Numbered from the stretch's first letter, positions 16,344 to 25,294 are shown. The stretch is 64,000 nucleotides of DNA from UBA11606 sp964504305 (GCA_964504305.1 CAZDEB010000011.1:57526-121525); one strand, 5' to 3'. Made by a program: numbers and translations. The notes: generated by a model from the letters alone, not told the origin.

Positions 16344-17292
16344 TCAGGTCTCTTCCAGCGGTGGTTGCCCTCGCCGCTCAAGTTCTTCGAGAAGCCGCTC
16401 CTTCGGCCACTCGTCATCGCGATGGACCTTCACGATCGTGTCGAGAGACGAACTTGAGACCCCAACTGGCTCATCGACGTGGTCGAACGCCTCGATGGGA
16501 TCCGGTCGCAGAAACTTGACTGTCTCCGGGTCGACTCCGAGTTCGCAGCGAAGCGATCCAACGATGTTGTTGATCGACATTGAGATGAGCGCGAGCCGGT
16601 GGGCCATCGATGTGGCTGACCAATTCAAAGATGAACGTCGAACACGGAAGTGGTGCTTGGACTCGCCGATCCTCTCGCTGCGAAGGAACGTGCTCCCGAA
16701 GACGCTCCCTCCGAGAGACCGCATCTCGGACGCCCGGACCCCCGGCGTTTCCTCGATCCCGGCACAGCAATCTCCAGAATCGGCCATAGCGCGCGGCGGT
16801 GCTGTCGGGGCCCGATTCGTCAGTCCAGCAGAACTGATGAACATGATGCCCGAGCTGGTCGAGGGTGGCGGACTGACGACCGCCCTGGGTGAGTAGAGGG
16901 CGGCCGTCGAGCAGGAGTTGTGCGACCTCCTCGAGATCGAGGGTGCTGGCCTTCGTAAGCCAGGCGGGCACGGCTTCCGGCGCTTGAACGTATGCGCCGA
17001 GCAGCGACACGAGAGTCTCGACGGCCTGATGGTACGCGCCCCGAAGGACGATCGATGCCGAGAGCTTGGAGTCGCTCTCGAGTTCGCTGATGCAGAGATC
17101 AGCGACATAGCCGTAGTAGCCAGTGTCGAGGGACTCGAGGAAACGCAGGTTGCGCTCTTCGAGATCCCATTCCCAGGAGCAATAGGGGGTTCTGTTGACA
17201 GCGAACACGTAGCCGGTGAGGCGGTCGGACTCGACGGTGTCCTCCGGAGCGGTAGCTTCGGAGCGCTCGTTGCCGGAGAGATCGTCGTCCAT
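16344..17292 (-). pseudogene. Unknown protein gene with a frameshift near 16812
   Basis: From ATG 17292 one frame runs naturally for ~160 codons (GYVFAVNRTPYCSWEWDLEERNLRF ... LDQLGHHVHQFCWTDESG) and then becomes arginine-rich. A shift by one base in the GGGCCCC run near 16805-16812 lets a second frame continue naturally to the stop at 16344 (SLNWSATSMAHRLALISMSINNIVGSLRCELGVDPETVKFLRP ... PLEET). The joined product of ~315 residues has no family I recognise. A homopolymer site makes a sequencing error as likely as true decay. It lies between the AbiE operator and the tRNA-Lys terminator. Confidence 0.55.
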
Positions 17293-17439
17293 TCCTTGAC
17301 CGTACCGACACCCTCTGAGACTCGACCGGGCCTGGTGGGCTAGTTGGGCTCCCCGCTAGTACCGTCAGTTCTAGACACGATTGGAACCGGCTTAAGAGTC
17401 GCACGCATGACCACGGGCGTATCTCGCACCAAAACGACG

Positions 17440-17481
17440 AAATCCCAGGCCGCCCGAAAAACGGGCGCAGACCTGGGATTT
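17440..17481 (-). terminator. Terminator hairpin for the tRNA-His/tRNA-Lys transcript
   Basis: AAATCCCAGG (17440-17449) pairs with CCTGGGATTT (17472-17481), with an inner GCCCG/CGGGC stem (17452-17456, 17462-17466) closing a five-A loop. On the minus strand it starts 7 bases beyond the tRNA-Lys 3' end. A moderately T-rich stretch follows. Confidence 0.7.
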
Positions 17482-17487
17482 CTGCAG

Positions 17488-17560
17488 TACACCCCCTGGG
17501 ACTCGAACCCAGAACCTGCGGATTAAGAGTCCGATGCTCTACCAATTGAGCTAGAGGTGC
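17488..17560 (-). tRNA. tRNA-Lys (anticodon CTT)
   Basis: A 73-base cloverleaf. Acceptor GCACCTC pairs with GGGGTGT (G-U at the end). The anticodon loop CTCTTAA gives CTT, and the T-arm is GGTTCGAGTCC. CCA is not encoded. Its 3' half is duplicated in degenerate form at 8645 and 10690, which marks this gene as an integration site. Confidence 0.95.
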
Positions 17561-17589
17561 AGGGATTCTCCCGAGGGGGAATCCTATGG

Positions 17590-17664
17590 GGTGAACGAGG
17601 GGATTCGAACCCCCGACCTCCTGGACCACAACCAGGCGCTCTAACCAACTGAGCTACGCCCACC
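17590..17664 (-). tRNA. tRNA-His (anticodon GTG)
   Basis: Acceptor GTGGGCG pairs with CGTTCAC. The anticodon loop TTGTGGT gives GTG. The extra 5' G (17664) opposite discriminator C (17590) is the hallmark of tRNA-His. It lies 29 bases upstream of tRNA-Lys on the same strand. Confidence 0.95.
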
Positions 17665-17778
17665 AAGCCGACCGGAGCCGGTTTGAGGTGCCGACCCGAA
17701 GACCAGCGAGTGCACTGGTCGAAGACCAGCGAGAGCAGAGTGTACCGGCTTCTGGTCGTTCGGGCCTACCCTGTTTCT

Positions 17779-17852
17779 GCCTCCGTAGCTCAACTGGATA
17801 GAGCACCGGGTTTCTACCCCGACGGTTGCAGGTTCGAGTCCTGTCGGAGGTG
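17779..17852 (+). tRNA. tRNA-Arg (anticodon TCT)
   Basis: A 74-base cloverleaf. Acceptor GCCTCCG pairs with CGGAGGT. The anticodon loop TTTCTAC gives TCT, and the T-arm is GGTTCGAGTCC. CCA is not encoded. It is divergent from tRNA-His and precedes the cyclopropane synthase gene. Confidence 0.93.
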
Positions 17853-17952
17853 CGAAATTGTCGGCGATTGCACATCGGGCTGGAAAACCGCTCAGAGAAG
17901 CGGGAAACTCTCTTTGCGAAGCTTTGGAGCGTCGGGCAATGGGAGGTTAGCG

Positions 17953-19083
17953 ATGCAGGCGGCAGAGTTCTTTCGAGACACGCTGGCCGAGATCGGCATC
18001 ACGATCGGTGGCGACGGACCAGCCGATGTCCACATTCATGATGACCGCATTTATAAGCGGGTGTTGCGTGATCGGGAGTTGGGTTTGGGGGAGGCCTACC
18101 AGGAAGGCTGGTGGAGCGCGAACCAGCTCGACGAGTTCTTAGCCAGGGTGCAGGAGGCTGATTTGGCCAGCCGGGTTCGCCCGAGCTTTGCCTTGCTTCG
18201 CCTCATTGCTGCGTCGCGGCTCGAGAATCGTCAGTCCGAGAGCCGGGCCAAGCGCAACGCGTCGGCGCATTACGACCTTGGCAACGATTTGTTCGAGCGA
18301 ATGCTCGACAAACGAATGATTTATACCTGCGGATATTGGCGTGAGGCCACCGATCTTGACTCGGCTCAGGAAGCCAAACTGGATCTCATCTGTCGAAAGC
18401 TCAAGCTCGAGCAGGGGATGCGCATCCTCGATATCGGTTGTGGTTGGGGCGGGTTCGCTCAGTTCGCGGCCGAACGCTACGACGTGCACGTGACGGGCAT
18501 TTCGCCGGCGGTCGAGCAGGTGACGTTGGCGAAAGAACGAACCGCGGGTTTACCGGTGCGGATCATGCAGGCCGACTATCGCGAGTTGGCCGACGAGGCC
18601 GAGATGGCGGGTCACTTCGACCGGATCACATCGATCGGGATGATGGAACATGTGGGGCCCCGCAACCTCGGCACATTCTTCGAGACTTGCGACACGCTGC
18701 TGGCCGCCGACGGGATGATGTTGCATCACACGATCGGGTCCAACGAATGGAAAACCCACACCGACCCGTGGTTCGACAAATACATCTTCCCGGGCGGCGT
18801 GTTGCCGTCGTTGGGTCAGATCGCGAGGGCCGCGGAGCGGGTTTGGTCAATCGAGGACGTGCACAACTTTGGTCCCGATTACGACCGTACGTTGATGCAT
18901 TGGCACCAAAACATCGATTCTTGCTGGGCCGAGATCCCGCACTACGACGAGTGGTTCCGGCGCACCTGGGAGTACTACCTGCTTGGCTCGGCCGCGGGCT
19001 TTCGGGTGCGGGCTCTGCAACTGTTCCAGGTCGTGTTCACTAAAGCGAAACAGCGTCTTGCGGTTTACGAAGCGGTGCGCTGA
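17953..19083 (+). CDS. cfa: Cyclopropane-fatty-acyl-phospholipid synthase
   Basis: Uses S-adenosylmethionine to add a methylene (or methyl) group across double bonds of acyl chains in membrane phospholipids. The 376-residue protein has LGLGEAYQEGWW, HYDLGNDLFERMLD, the SAM-binding ILDIGCGWGGFAQFAAE and SIGMMEHVG with the conserved Glu, followed by the C-terminal aromatic region HWHQNIDSCW...FRRTWEYYL. ATG 17953 follows GGGAGG. The frame stays open through tRNA-Arg, but that extension is not coding. Its last 44 bases overlap the convergent membrane-protein gene. Confidence 0.92.
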   Translation: MQAAEFFRDTLAEIGITIGGDGPADVHIHDDRIYKRVLRDRELGLGEAYQEGWWSANQLDEFLARVQEADLASRVRPSFALLRLIAASRLENRQSESRAKRNASAHYDLGNDLFERMLDKRMIYTCGYWREATDLDSAQEAKLDLICRKLKLEQGMRILDIGCGWGGFAQFAAERYDVHVTGISPAVEQVTLAKERTAGLPVRIMQADYRELADEAEMAGHFDRITSIGMMEHVGPRNLGTFFETCDTLLAADGMMLHHTIGSNEWKTHTDPWFDKYIFPGGVLPSLGQIARAAERVWSIEDVHNFGPDYDRTLMHWHQNIDSCWAEIPHYDEWFRRTWEYYLLGSAAGFRVRALQLFQVVFTKAKQRLAVYEAVR

Positions 19084-20122
19084 ACGACGTAAGCACATAC
19101 GCGGTGATGATCGGCGCAACCGCCCGCGAGATATCGAAGAACCTCCACCAGACTTGACGGCTCATCAACAGCGCAAGTATCACGAAGCCCATAGCTCCAG
19201 CCGCGCTGTAGTTCGGTTGCTGGATGCCGCGCACGATCAGCATTGGCATGACGATCACGAGGCCGGCGATAACGGCAAGGTCCACAGGGTTGGCGGCCCA
19301 GTTGTCCCACGCGTCTACCATCCCGCCGAACGGCCACCCGAACTCTTGCACCTGGTCAACGCCTGAGCCGACATCGAGCCTGACTCGCAGGTAAGCCGCC
19401 CAAGCCCCGGCCGCCAACGTAGGCACGATTCCGATCATGAACGGTATTCGGCGGGTTCGCCAGAGCCGCAGGATGAGGACGCCCGCGAGGTACAGAAACA
19501 TCACTTCGCGAGCCAAGACCGCGGCGGTAAACCACCACATCGCCGCTTGATCCCGGTCCTCTTCGAGCGCGAGAGTGGCCCACAGCGCGGCGGCAAACGC
19601 CACTATCCCAGCACCCGAAATATCGAACTCGAAGAGCACTCCGGGGTTGGCGACGAACGCCAATCCGAGCCACGGCGAACCTCCGTAGCGCTGAGCCAAA
19701 CGGCTGGCCGCTAGCGTTCCGGCGGCTACCGCGGCGAGGTTGATCAGGGCCATCGTCCACGGCACAAACCCGGCCGGGGTCAGCCCACCGAACCCGGCGA
19801 CCAGCGGGAACAACATGCGCTGGCCGCGATACACGGGGCGATCCAGAAACACCGCATGGTCAGCAGGTGATAGGTAAAGCGGGTCGAGCGCCTGGATAAA
19901 GAAGAACTTGCCGTCGTGGCCGAGATCATCGGAATGAGCGACCGAACGGTCCATGACTTGCTCGGCGTGGGCGGTCAACCCGTTGGCGGGATCATCGGCG
20001 CCGAATTTGACGAGGCCGGCGATATCGCCGTCGTGTCGCAGCAAGGAAGCGACGATTACCAGCACACCGACCAGCAAGGCCACGGCGCTTACTCGTCGTT
20101 CGGTGGGGGATAGCGATCGCAC
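19040..20122 (-). CDS. Polytopic membrane protein, GT-C-like (cell-surface glycopolymer type)
   Basis: About 360 residues with around nine hydrophobic helices. The loop after the first helix contains HDGKFFFIQALDPLYLSPADHAVFLDRPVYRGQRMLFPLVA, which resembles the D-G-x-F/Y ... D-R-P-x-Y-R-x-x-R pattern of GT-C-fold membrane proteins linked to surface glycopolymers. Enzymatic activity is inferred, not shown. I chose GTG 20122, which has an AAGAAG ribosome site; a TTG at 20182 would add 20 residues. It overlaps cfa tail-to-tail by 44 bases and lies downstream of aceA on the same strand. Confidence 0.65.
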   Translation of the reverse strand: MRSLSPTERRVSAVALLVGVLVIVASLLRHDGDIAGLVKFGADDPANGLTAHAEQVMDRSVAHSDDLGHDGKFFFIQALDPLYLSPADHAVFLDRPVYRGQRMLFPLVAGFGGLTPAGFVPWTMALINLAAVAAGTLAASRLAQRYGGSPWLGLAFVANPGVLFEFDISGAGIVAFAAALWATLALEEDRDQAAMWWFTAAVLAREVMFLYLAGVLILRLWRTRRIPFMIGIVPTLAAGAWAAYLRVRLDVGSGVDQVQEFGWPFGGMVDAWDNWAANPVDLAVIAGLVIVMPMLIVRGIQQPNYSAAGAMGFVILALLMSRQVWWRFFDISRAVAPIITAYVLTSFSAPLRKPQDAVSL

Positions 20123-20188
20123 CCGCTTCTTTCGGCAGGTTGCCGGCGCCGAGTGAGGCCTTGGTGCGACCGCTGACAGCAAACCCGT

Positions 20189-21475
20189 TTAGAATTGCTC
20201 CTCTTCGGTACTGCCCTTGAGGGCCAAGGTCGACGATGTTCCACCAGAGATCACGGTGGCGATGTCGTCGAAGTAGCCGGCGCCCACTTCGCGCTGGTGT
20301 TTCGTGGCGGTGTAGCCGTCGTCTTCCATACCGAATTCGCGCTGCTGAAGCTCGACATAAGCGGTCATGTCGTTGCTGTTGTAACCGTTGGCAAGGTCGA
20401 ACGCCGAGGCGTTCAGAGCGTGCCAGCCGGCGAGGGTGATGAACTGGAAGGCGTAGCCCATCGCCCCGAGCTCGCGTTGGAACTTGGCGATGTCGTCATC
20501 ATCGAGAGCGGCTTTCCAGTTGAACGATGGCGAACAGTTGTAGGAGAGCATCTGGTCGGGGTACTCGGCCTTGACTGCTTCGGCGAACTTGCGGGCCTGG
20601 GCCAGGTCGGGAGTACCGGTCTCGCACCAGATGAGGTCGGCGTACGGGGCGTAGGCCAGGGCTCGTTTGATCGGAGTCGCGATGCCAGGTTCGGTGTAGT
20701 AGAAGCCTTCGGCGGAGCGCTCTCCGGTGAGGAACTCTTGGTCACGTTCGTCAACGTCGGTAGTCAGCAAGTTTGCCGCCAGGGCGTCGGTGCGGGCCAA
20801 CACAATGGTGGGAACCCCAGCAACGTCGGCCGCGAGACGCGCCGCGTTGAGAGTGGCGACATGTTGCTGGGTCGGAATCAGAACCTTGCCACCCATGTGG
20901 CCGCACTTCTTGGCTGAGCTGAGCTGATCTTCCCAATGCACACCGGCGGCGCCAGCCTCGATCATGGCCTTCATCAACTCGTAGGCGTTGAGGGGGCCGC
21001 CAAATCCAGCTTCGGCGTCGGCGACTATCGGCAACATGTAGTCCCGGCTGGGGCTGCCACTGGTCTCTGACCATTCGATTTGGTCGGCGCGCCGCAAAGC
21101 GTTGTTGATTCGGGAGACAACCGACGGCACCGAGTTGGCGGGGTACAGCGACTGATCGGGGTATACCTGTCCGGCCAAGTTGGCATCGCCAGCCACCTGC
21201 CAACCCGACAAGTAGATGGCGGGGAGATCAGCTTTGGCGTACTGGATGGCTTGGCCACCAGTCATCGCGCCAAGAGCGTGGACGTAATCCATCGAGTTGA
21301 TCCGGTCCCACAGCTTCTCGGCCCCTTGGCGAGCAAGGGTGTGTTCGGGGGTGACCGAGCCGCGGAGGCGTACAACGTCTTCGGCGGTGTAGTCGCGTTG
21401 CACACCATTCCAACGCGGATTGTCGGCCCAGTCCTTTTTGAGCGCTGCGACCTGGTCGGCGAAGTTTGGGTTCAT
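20189..21475 (-). CDS. aceA: Isocitrate lyase
   Basis: Splits isocitrate into glyoxylate and succinate, the first step of the glyoxylate shunt needed for growth on acetate or fatty acids. The 428-residue length matches actinobacterial short-form enzymes. Landmarks are TGGQAIQYAKADLPAIYLSGWQVA, the metal-site region VADAEAGFGG, the catalytic signature KKCGHMGGKV, VARTDALAA, and the active-site loop LSYNCSPSFNW. ATG 21475 is preceded by AAGGAGAAC. It lies 36 bases downstream of aceB and is co-transcribed with it. Confidence 0.97.
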   Translation of the reverse strand: MNPNFADQVAALKKDWADNPRWNGVQRDYTAEDVVRLRGSVTPEHTLARQGAEKLWDRINSMDYVHALGAMTGGQAIQYAKADLPAIYLSGWQVAGDANLAGQVYPDQSLYPANSVPSVVSRINNALRRADQIEWSETSGSPSRDYMLPIVADAEAGFGGPLNAYELMKAMIEAGAAGVHWEDQLSSAKKCGHMGGKVLIPTQQHVATLNAARLAADVAGVPTIVLARTDALAANLLTTDVDERDQEFLTGERSAEGFYYTEPGIATPIKRALAYAPYADLIWCETGTPDLAQARKFAEAVKAEYPDQMLSYNCSPSFNWKAALDDDDIAKFQRELGAMGYAFQFITLAGWHALNASAFDLANGYNSNDMTAYVELQQREFGMEDDGYTATKHQREVGAGYFDDIATVISGGTSSTLALKGSTEEEQF

Positions 21476-21511
21476 TTGGATGTTCTCCTTGGGGGTATTA
21501 CTACGAAAGGG

Positions 21512-23107
21512 TTAGATGAGGCCGGCGGCTTCGACCGGCAGAAATTGCACGAGGTCGTCACGAAACGTCAAAGATTCGAGCAGCTTCTGAGCCTCGTCAT
21601 GGCGGGTCTGGCGCCACGTGCTGGCGCCAACTTCGGGTCGCAGGGCTTCGGACTCTTCGGCAATGAGGCGCTCGAGCAGGTCGTCGTCAACGGTGCGACC
21701 GTTGGACAGTTCGACTTGGTGGCGGCGCCACTGCCAGATTTGGGTTCGGCAAACTTCGGCCATCGCCGTGTCCTCGAGATGGTCGTCGATCGCAACCGCG
21801 CCGTGTCCGCCGAGCCAGTCGCCGATGTAGTGCAACGCAACCCTGATGTTGTGTCGCAAGCCTTCTTCGGTTCTTTGTCCACGCGATGTGCGGATCGCCA
21901 GCAGATCACTGCCGGTTACGTAGACGTCGTCACGCTGCACTTCGATTTGATGAGGGCGATAGCTGAGCACCCGGTTGAACTCGTGTTCGGCGACACCCAC
22001 AATCGCGGGCTGAGCAATACGCGTACCGTCGAACCCGTCGCCGGCTTCTCGGCGCTTGTCGACGGTAACTTTGCGCAGAGCGGCGCTGGTGCGCTCGGGA
22101 TGAGCAGGATCGGGAATCACGCCCGACATGCCGCCGATGGCATGAGCGCGACGCCGATGACAGGTAGAAACCAGCAGTTCGGTGAACGAACGAATGAACG
22201 GTGTTGTGGCCGTGAGGTTCTGGCGATCAAAAAGTACGAACTCTGGATCGTCGGAGAAGGTCTTCATGATGCTGAAGAGGTAGTCCCAGTTGCCGGTATG
22301 AAGGCCGGTGATGTGGTCGCGTAGCTCGAAGAGGATCTCGTCCATGGCAAAAGCCGCGCTGATGGTTTCGATCAAAACGGTGGCTCGGATCGTGCCGTGC
22401 GCCAACCCGAGCTCGTGTTCGGTCCATTCGAAAACCTCACGCCACAGCACCGCATCGGCAGGGCCCTCGAATTTCGGCAGGTAAAAATAGGGTGCGGTTC
22501 CGGAGGCGAGCGCCGCCTTGGCGTTGTTGGCTACGCAAACGCCGAAATCAAACAACGACGCGGCAACCGGTTCGCCGTCGACGGATACATGGTGTTCGGT
22601 TAGGTGCCAACCGCGTGTCCGAACAACCAAAGTGGCCGAGTCGGGGCCCGGTCCCCGCATGACTCCATCGAATTCGGCAGTGAGCGTCCCGGCGTAGGCG
22701 TCGCGCAAGTTGAGTTGTCCATCAACGCAGTTGTGCCACGTTGGCGAAGTGGTGTCTTCGAAATCGGCCATGTAGACGCGTGCACGAGAGTTGAGCGACT
22801 CGACCATTTCGGTGCGCGAGACCGGTCCGGTCAGCTCGGTGCGACGGTTGACCAGATCGATTGGGGCGGGCGCTATATGCCAGTCGTTGCTTCGGATGTG
22901 GGCGGTCGTGGGGTCAAACGACGGCCGTGTACCGCTTGCGTAAGCCGCTCGTTGGGCGGCGTGTCCCGCCAGCAGGTCGGCTCGTGGCCCTCTGAATCGT
23001 CGGTGCAAATCGGTGAGAAAGCTCAATGTCGACGGTGAGAGCACCTCGGCGGCCGCCGAATGGGGGTCGAAACGCACGCCCTTGACGACGTCGGTTGCCG
23101 TGTTCAT
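21512..23107 (-). CDS. aceB: Malate synthase (A type)
   Basis: Condenses glyoxylate with acetyl-CoA to malate, the second glyoxylate-shunt step. The 531-residue length is typical of the A form. Motifs are ADFEDTTSPTWHN, GPGPDSATLVVRTRGWHL, TIRATVLIETISAAFAMDEILFELRDHITGLHTGNWDYLFSIMK (catalytic Arg and metal Glu/Asp region) and GMSGVIP. The frame is open to 23551, but sequence beyond 23107 is only antisense to the regulator gene, so ATG 23107 is preferred. No clear ribosome site precedes it, so it may be leaderless. First gene of an aceB-aceA operon divergent from a RamB-type regulator. Confidence 0.95.
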   Translation of the reverse strand: MNTATDVVKGVRFDPHSAAAEVLSPSTLSFLTDLHRRFRGPRADLLAGHAAQRAAYASGTRPSFDPTTAHIRSNDWHIAPAPIDLVNRRTELTGPVSRTEMVESLNSRARVYMADFEDTTSPTWHNCVDGQLNLRDAYAGTLTAEFDGVMRGPGPDSATLVVRTRGWHLTEHHVSVDGEPVAASLFDFGVCVANNAKAALASGTAPYFYLPKFEGPADAVLWREVFEWTEHELGLAHGTIRATVLIETISAAFAMDEILFELRDHITGLHTGNWDYLFSIMKTFSDDPEFVLFDRQNLTATTPFIRSFTELLVSTCHRRRAHAIGGMSGVIPDPAHPERTSAALRKVTVDKRREAGDGFDGTRIAQPAIVGVAEHEFNRVLSYRPHQIEVQRDDVYVTGSDLLAIRTSRGQRTEEGLRHNIRVALHYIGDWLGGHGAVAIDDHLEDTAMAEVCRTQIWQWRRHQVELSNGRTVDDDLLERLIAEESEALRPEVGASTWRQTRHDEAQKLLESLTFRDDLVQFLPVEAAGLI

Positions 23108-23209
23108 ACGGTGATGATCGGCTCGAACGGGCTTAACAACAACCTCTTTTTGATCGCTGATCAACAAACCCCTTTCGATTATTCGAAAGATCTGCCAAAG
23201 TTGCAGGTA
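23108..23209. promoter_or_regulatory. Divergent promoter region between aceB and the RamB-type regulator
   Basis: About 100 bases that must hold both promoters if the regulator starts at 23210. It contains CCAAAGTTGCAGG (23196-23208), one T short of the corynebacterial RamB core AAAGTTTGCAAA, and the AT-rich TTCGATTATTCGAAAGATC. The match is suggestive only. Confidence 0.35.
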
Positions 23210-24679
23210 GTGAGTGACGAACTTGACCTCCTGATGTTGGGCCAGCAGGTGCGCCATGCCCGCAAACGGCGAGGGGCGACGCTGGCCGATCTGAGCGATC
23301 TGGTCGGGCGGCCGGTCCCGTACCTGTCCCAGCTCGAGAACGGCAAGGTCGAACCAAAGCTCAGCCTCATCACCGATTTGGCATCGGCCTTGGAAACGTC
23401 GACCGGAGCCCTGCTCAGCGACGAACCCCCGGGGCACCGCGCCGCGCTCGAAATCGAAGTCGAACGAGCTCAACAAGATCCCGCCTACAAGGCTCTGGGA
23501 CTTCCGTATCTGAAACCGTCGGCCAAGGTCGGCGACGACGTACTCGAACATCTCGTCGCGCTTTGGGGGGCCGTGAGCGGTCGACCCAGCTCGGGCGACG
23601 CAATTGCCCCCGACCTAGCCGAGTTGGCGCGCGGCGCCAACAATTCTTTGCGCCACGAGATGCGCGAGCGCAACAACTACTTCTCAGAGATCGAAGCGAT
23701 CGCGCGCCAAGGTCTCGACTCGGCCGGCTACAGCGGATCTGGACCGGTCAGCGAGCGGGTTCTGACCGAACTGGCGATGCACTACGGGTTCACTATCGAG
23801 CGGGTCAACCACATGCCCCGTTCGGCGCGAAGCATCACCGACCGACGCGACAAGATCATCTTCATACCCGACCGTGGCGGGCTCAAGATCCGTCAGGCTC
23901 GAAGCGTCGTGTTGCAAACCCTCGGCCACTTCGCCCTGGACCACTCCGAGACCAAAGACTTTGCCGGCTACTTGCGCCAACGTATCGAGTCGAACTACTT
24001 CGCGGCGGCGGTGCTGGCGCCAGAAGAACCAGCGGTCAAGTTGTTGCGGGAGGCCGACGCAGCCGAAGACTTGTCGGTTGAAGACCTCAAGGAAGCGTTC
24101 TATGTCTCTTATGAGATGGCTGCACACCGGTTCACGAACCTGGCGACCCAACATCTCGGGGTGCCGTGTCACTTTCTTCGCACCGACAGCGAAGGAGTCA
24201 TCGACAAGGCCTACGAGAACGACGGCGTGGGGTTCCCAGAAGCAGTAGACGGCGGACCGGAGGGTGAGCGAGTCCCGCGACAATGGGGCAGCCGCCAGGC
24301 ATGGAACGCAACGGGAAGTTTCCTGCTGCATTCGCAGTACACCGTGACCGAAGTCGGCGAGTTCTTTTGCACTACCTATATCGAGACCGAGACCGATCGC
24401 CATCCCTACGCCATCGCCCTCGGTACCACGGCCACTGAGGCCTTTCGGTTCCGAGGCAGCAACACGTTACGACGCGAGTACGCACGCGATCGAGAGATCC
24501 AACCAGACCCTCTTTTGGTAGAGCAGTGGGACGGGCTTGCGTGGCCCTCGGCGGCCGAACGAAGTCATGTGCTTTCGGCGCTACCGGCCTCGCACCGAGA
24601 GTTCAGCCCGTTTCCCGGCATAGATCTGCTCGACGTCTATCGATTCCTGGAAAGGCAGCGTCGAGGCCGGAGGCCCTAG
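23210..24679 (+). CDS. RamB-like transcriptional regulator of the glyoxylate shunt
   Basis: An XRE-type helix-turn-helix covers residues ~8-65 (LGQQVRHARKRRGATLADLSDLVGRPVPYLSQLENGKVEPKLSLITDLASAL). An IrrE/DUF955-like domain follows, then the C-terminal domain of short-chain-fatty-acyl regulators (CHFLRTDSEGVIDKAYENDG ... RQWGSRQAW). This is the RamB architecture; RamB controls aceA/aceB in corynebacteria and mycobacteria, and here it sits divergent to aceBA. The HExxH of the metallopeptidase-like domain is degenerate (LGHFALDH), so it is probably ligand-binding only. Starts at 23114 (ATG) or 23234 (ATG) are possible; 23210 (GTG) leaves room for promoters. Confidence 0.85.
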   Translation: MSDELDLLMLGQQVRHARKRRGATLADLSDLVGRPVPYLSQLENGKVEPKLSLITDLASALETSTGALLSDEPPGHRAALEIEVERAQQDPAYKALGLPYLKPSAKVGDDVLEHLVALWGAVSGRPSSGDAIAPDLAELARGANNSLRHEMRERNNYFSEIEAIARQGLDSAGYSGSGPVSERVLTELAMHYGFTIERVNHMPRSARSITDRRDKIIFIPDRGGLKIRQARSVVLQTLGHFALDHSETKDFAGYLRQRIESNYFAAAVLAPEEPAVKLLREADAAEDLSVEDLKEAFYVSYEMAAHRFTNLATQHLGVPCHFLRTDSEGVIDKAYENDGVGFPEAVDGGPEGERVPRQWGSRQAWNATGSFLLHSQYTVTEVGEFFCTTYIETETDRHPYAIALGTTATEAFRFRGSNTLRREYARDREIQPDPLLVEQWDGLAWPSAAERSHVLSALPASHREFSPFPGIDLLDVYRFLERQRRGRRP

Positions 24680-25224
24680 TCGCGCAAAACCACCAGGTGG
24701 TCCAGGCAATGCGTCGCGGCGTGAATGAGTTCGCGGCGGGCCCCATCGAGCTTCACAACAATGAGGTCGGATCCTGCCGACCGGAGTCGGCCGCGAAACT
24801 CGTCGCCGCCGGCCGACACAACCACTGTCGGTTGTTCCTCGGCCAGCTCCGCCAGCGCTACTGCGAGCGACACTTCGAATGCGACGGGCCGCTCGGTGCC
24901 GGCGACGTCGTCGCTAGTGAGCGTTCGAACCAAAGCAAGACATCGCAGCGGCACGATCACGTCGCCAAGTCGTGGCTCGCGGACAACTACGAAATCGATG
25001 CCGATCGCCACGACCATGCCGCGCACCCGGTGGCTGCCAGTGGTGGTGATCAGCACCGCTCGTTTGCGTTCGGAGAGATCGAGCAGGAGGGCTATGAGGT
25101 TGGCATCGTCGTTGGCTTGTTGTTCTAGTAGGCGTTGGCGGGCGCGGGCTTTTGCTGCTTCGTCAACCACGCCCTCGGCGAGCCATTGATGAAGAGATGC
25201 ATGAGCATCGTCGGGCCGATCCAC
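24676..25224 (-). CDS. Unknown protein with two similar beta-barrel-like repeats
   Basis: 182 residues. After a helical N-terminus (DEAAKARARQRLLEQQANDDANLIALLLDLSERK) come two segments of like design: VLITTTGSHRVRGMVVAIGIDFVVVRE and TVVVSAGGDEFRGRLRSAGSDLIVVKL. Each is about five short strands with an R-G turn, as in SH3-like/LSm folds. No enzyme motif. Its last four bases overlap the convergent regulator gene, and it lies 70 bases from the divergent phoH operon. Function unknown; nucleic-acid binding is a structural guess only. Confidence 0.65.
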   Translation of the reverse strand: MDRPDDAHASLHQWLAEGVVDEAAKARARQRLLEQQANDDANLIALLLDLSERKRAVLITTTGSHRVRGMVVAIGIDFVVVREPRLGDVIVPLRCLALVRTLTSDDVAGTERPVAFEVSLAVALAELAEEQPTVVVSAGGDEFRGRLRSAGSDLIVVKLDGARRELIHAATHCLDHLVVLRD

Positions 25225-25294
25225 GCTCAGACCATAGCGATCGGGCTATTCGCTGCCCTCAGTGGCGCTCAGAGCGCTACCATCGCGACAGACA

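Noticed and set aside
17683..17952. Extension of the cyclopropane synthase frame upstream through tRNA-Arg
   Set aside because: It would translate a tRNA gene; GGGAGG and ATG at 17953 mark the real start.
21080..22324. A 414-codon plus-strand open frame across aceA and aceB
   Set aside because: Antisense to two clear enzymes; composition is typical of shadow frames in high-GC DNA and no family is recognisable.
23108..23551. N-terminal extension of malate synthase
   Set aside because: The extra residues are only the reverse of the regulator's 5' coding region; malate synthase homology begins at 23107.
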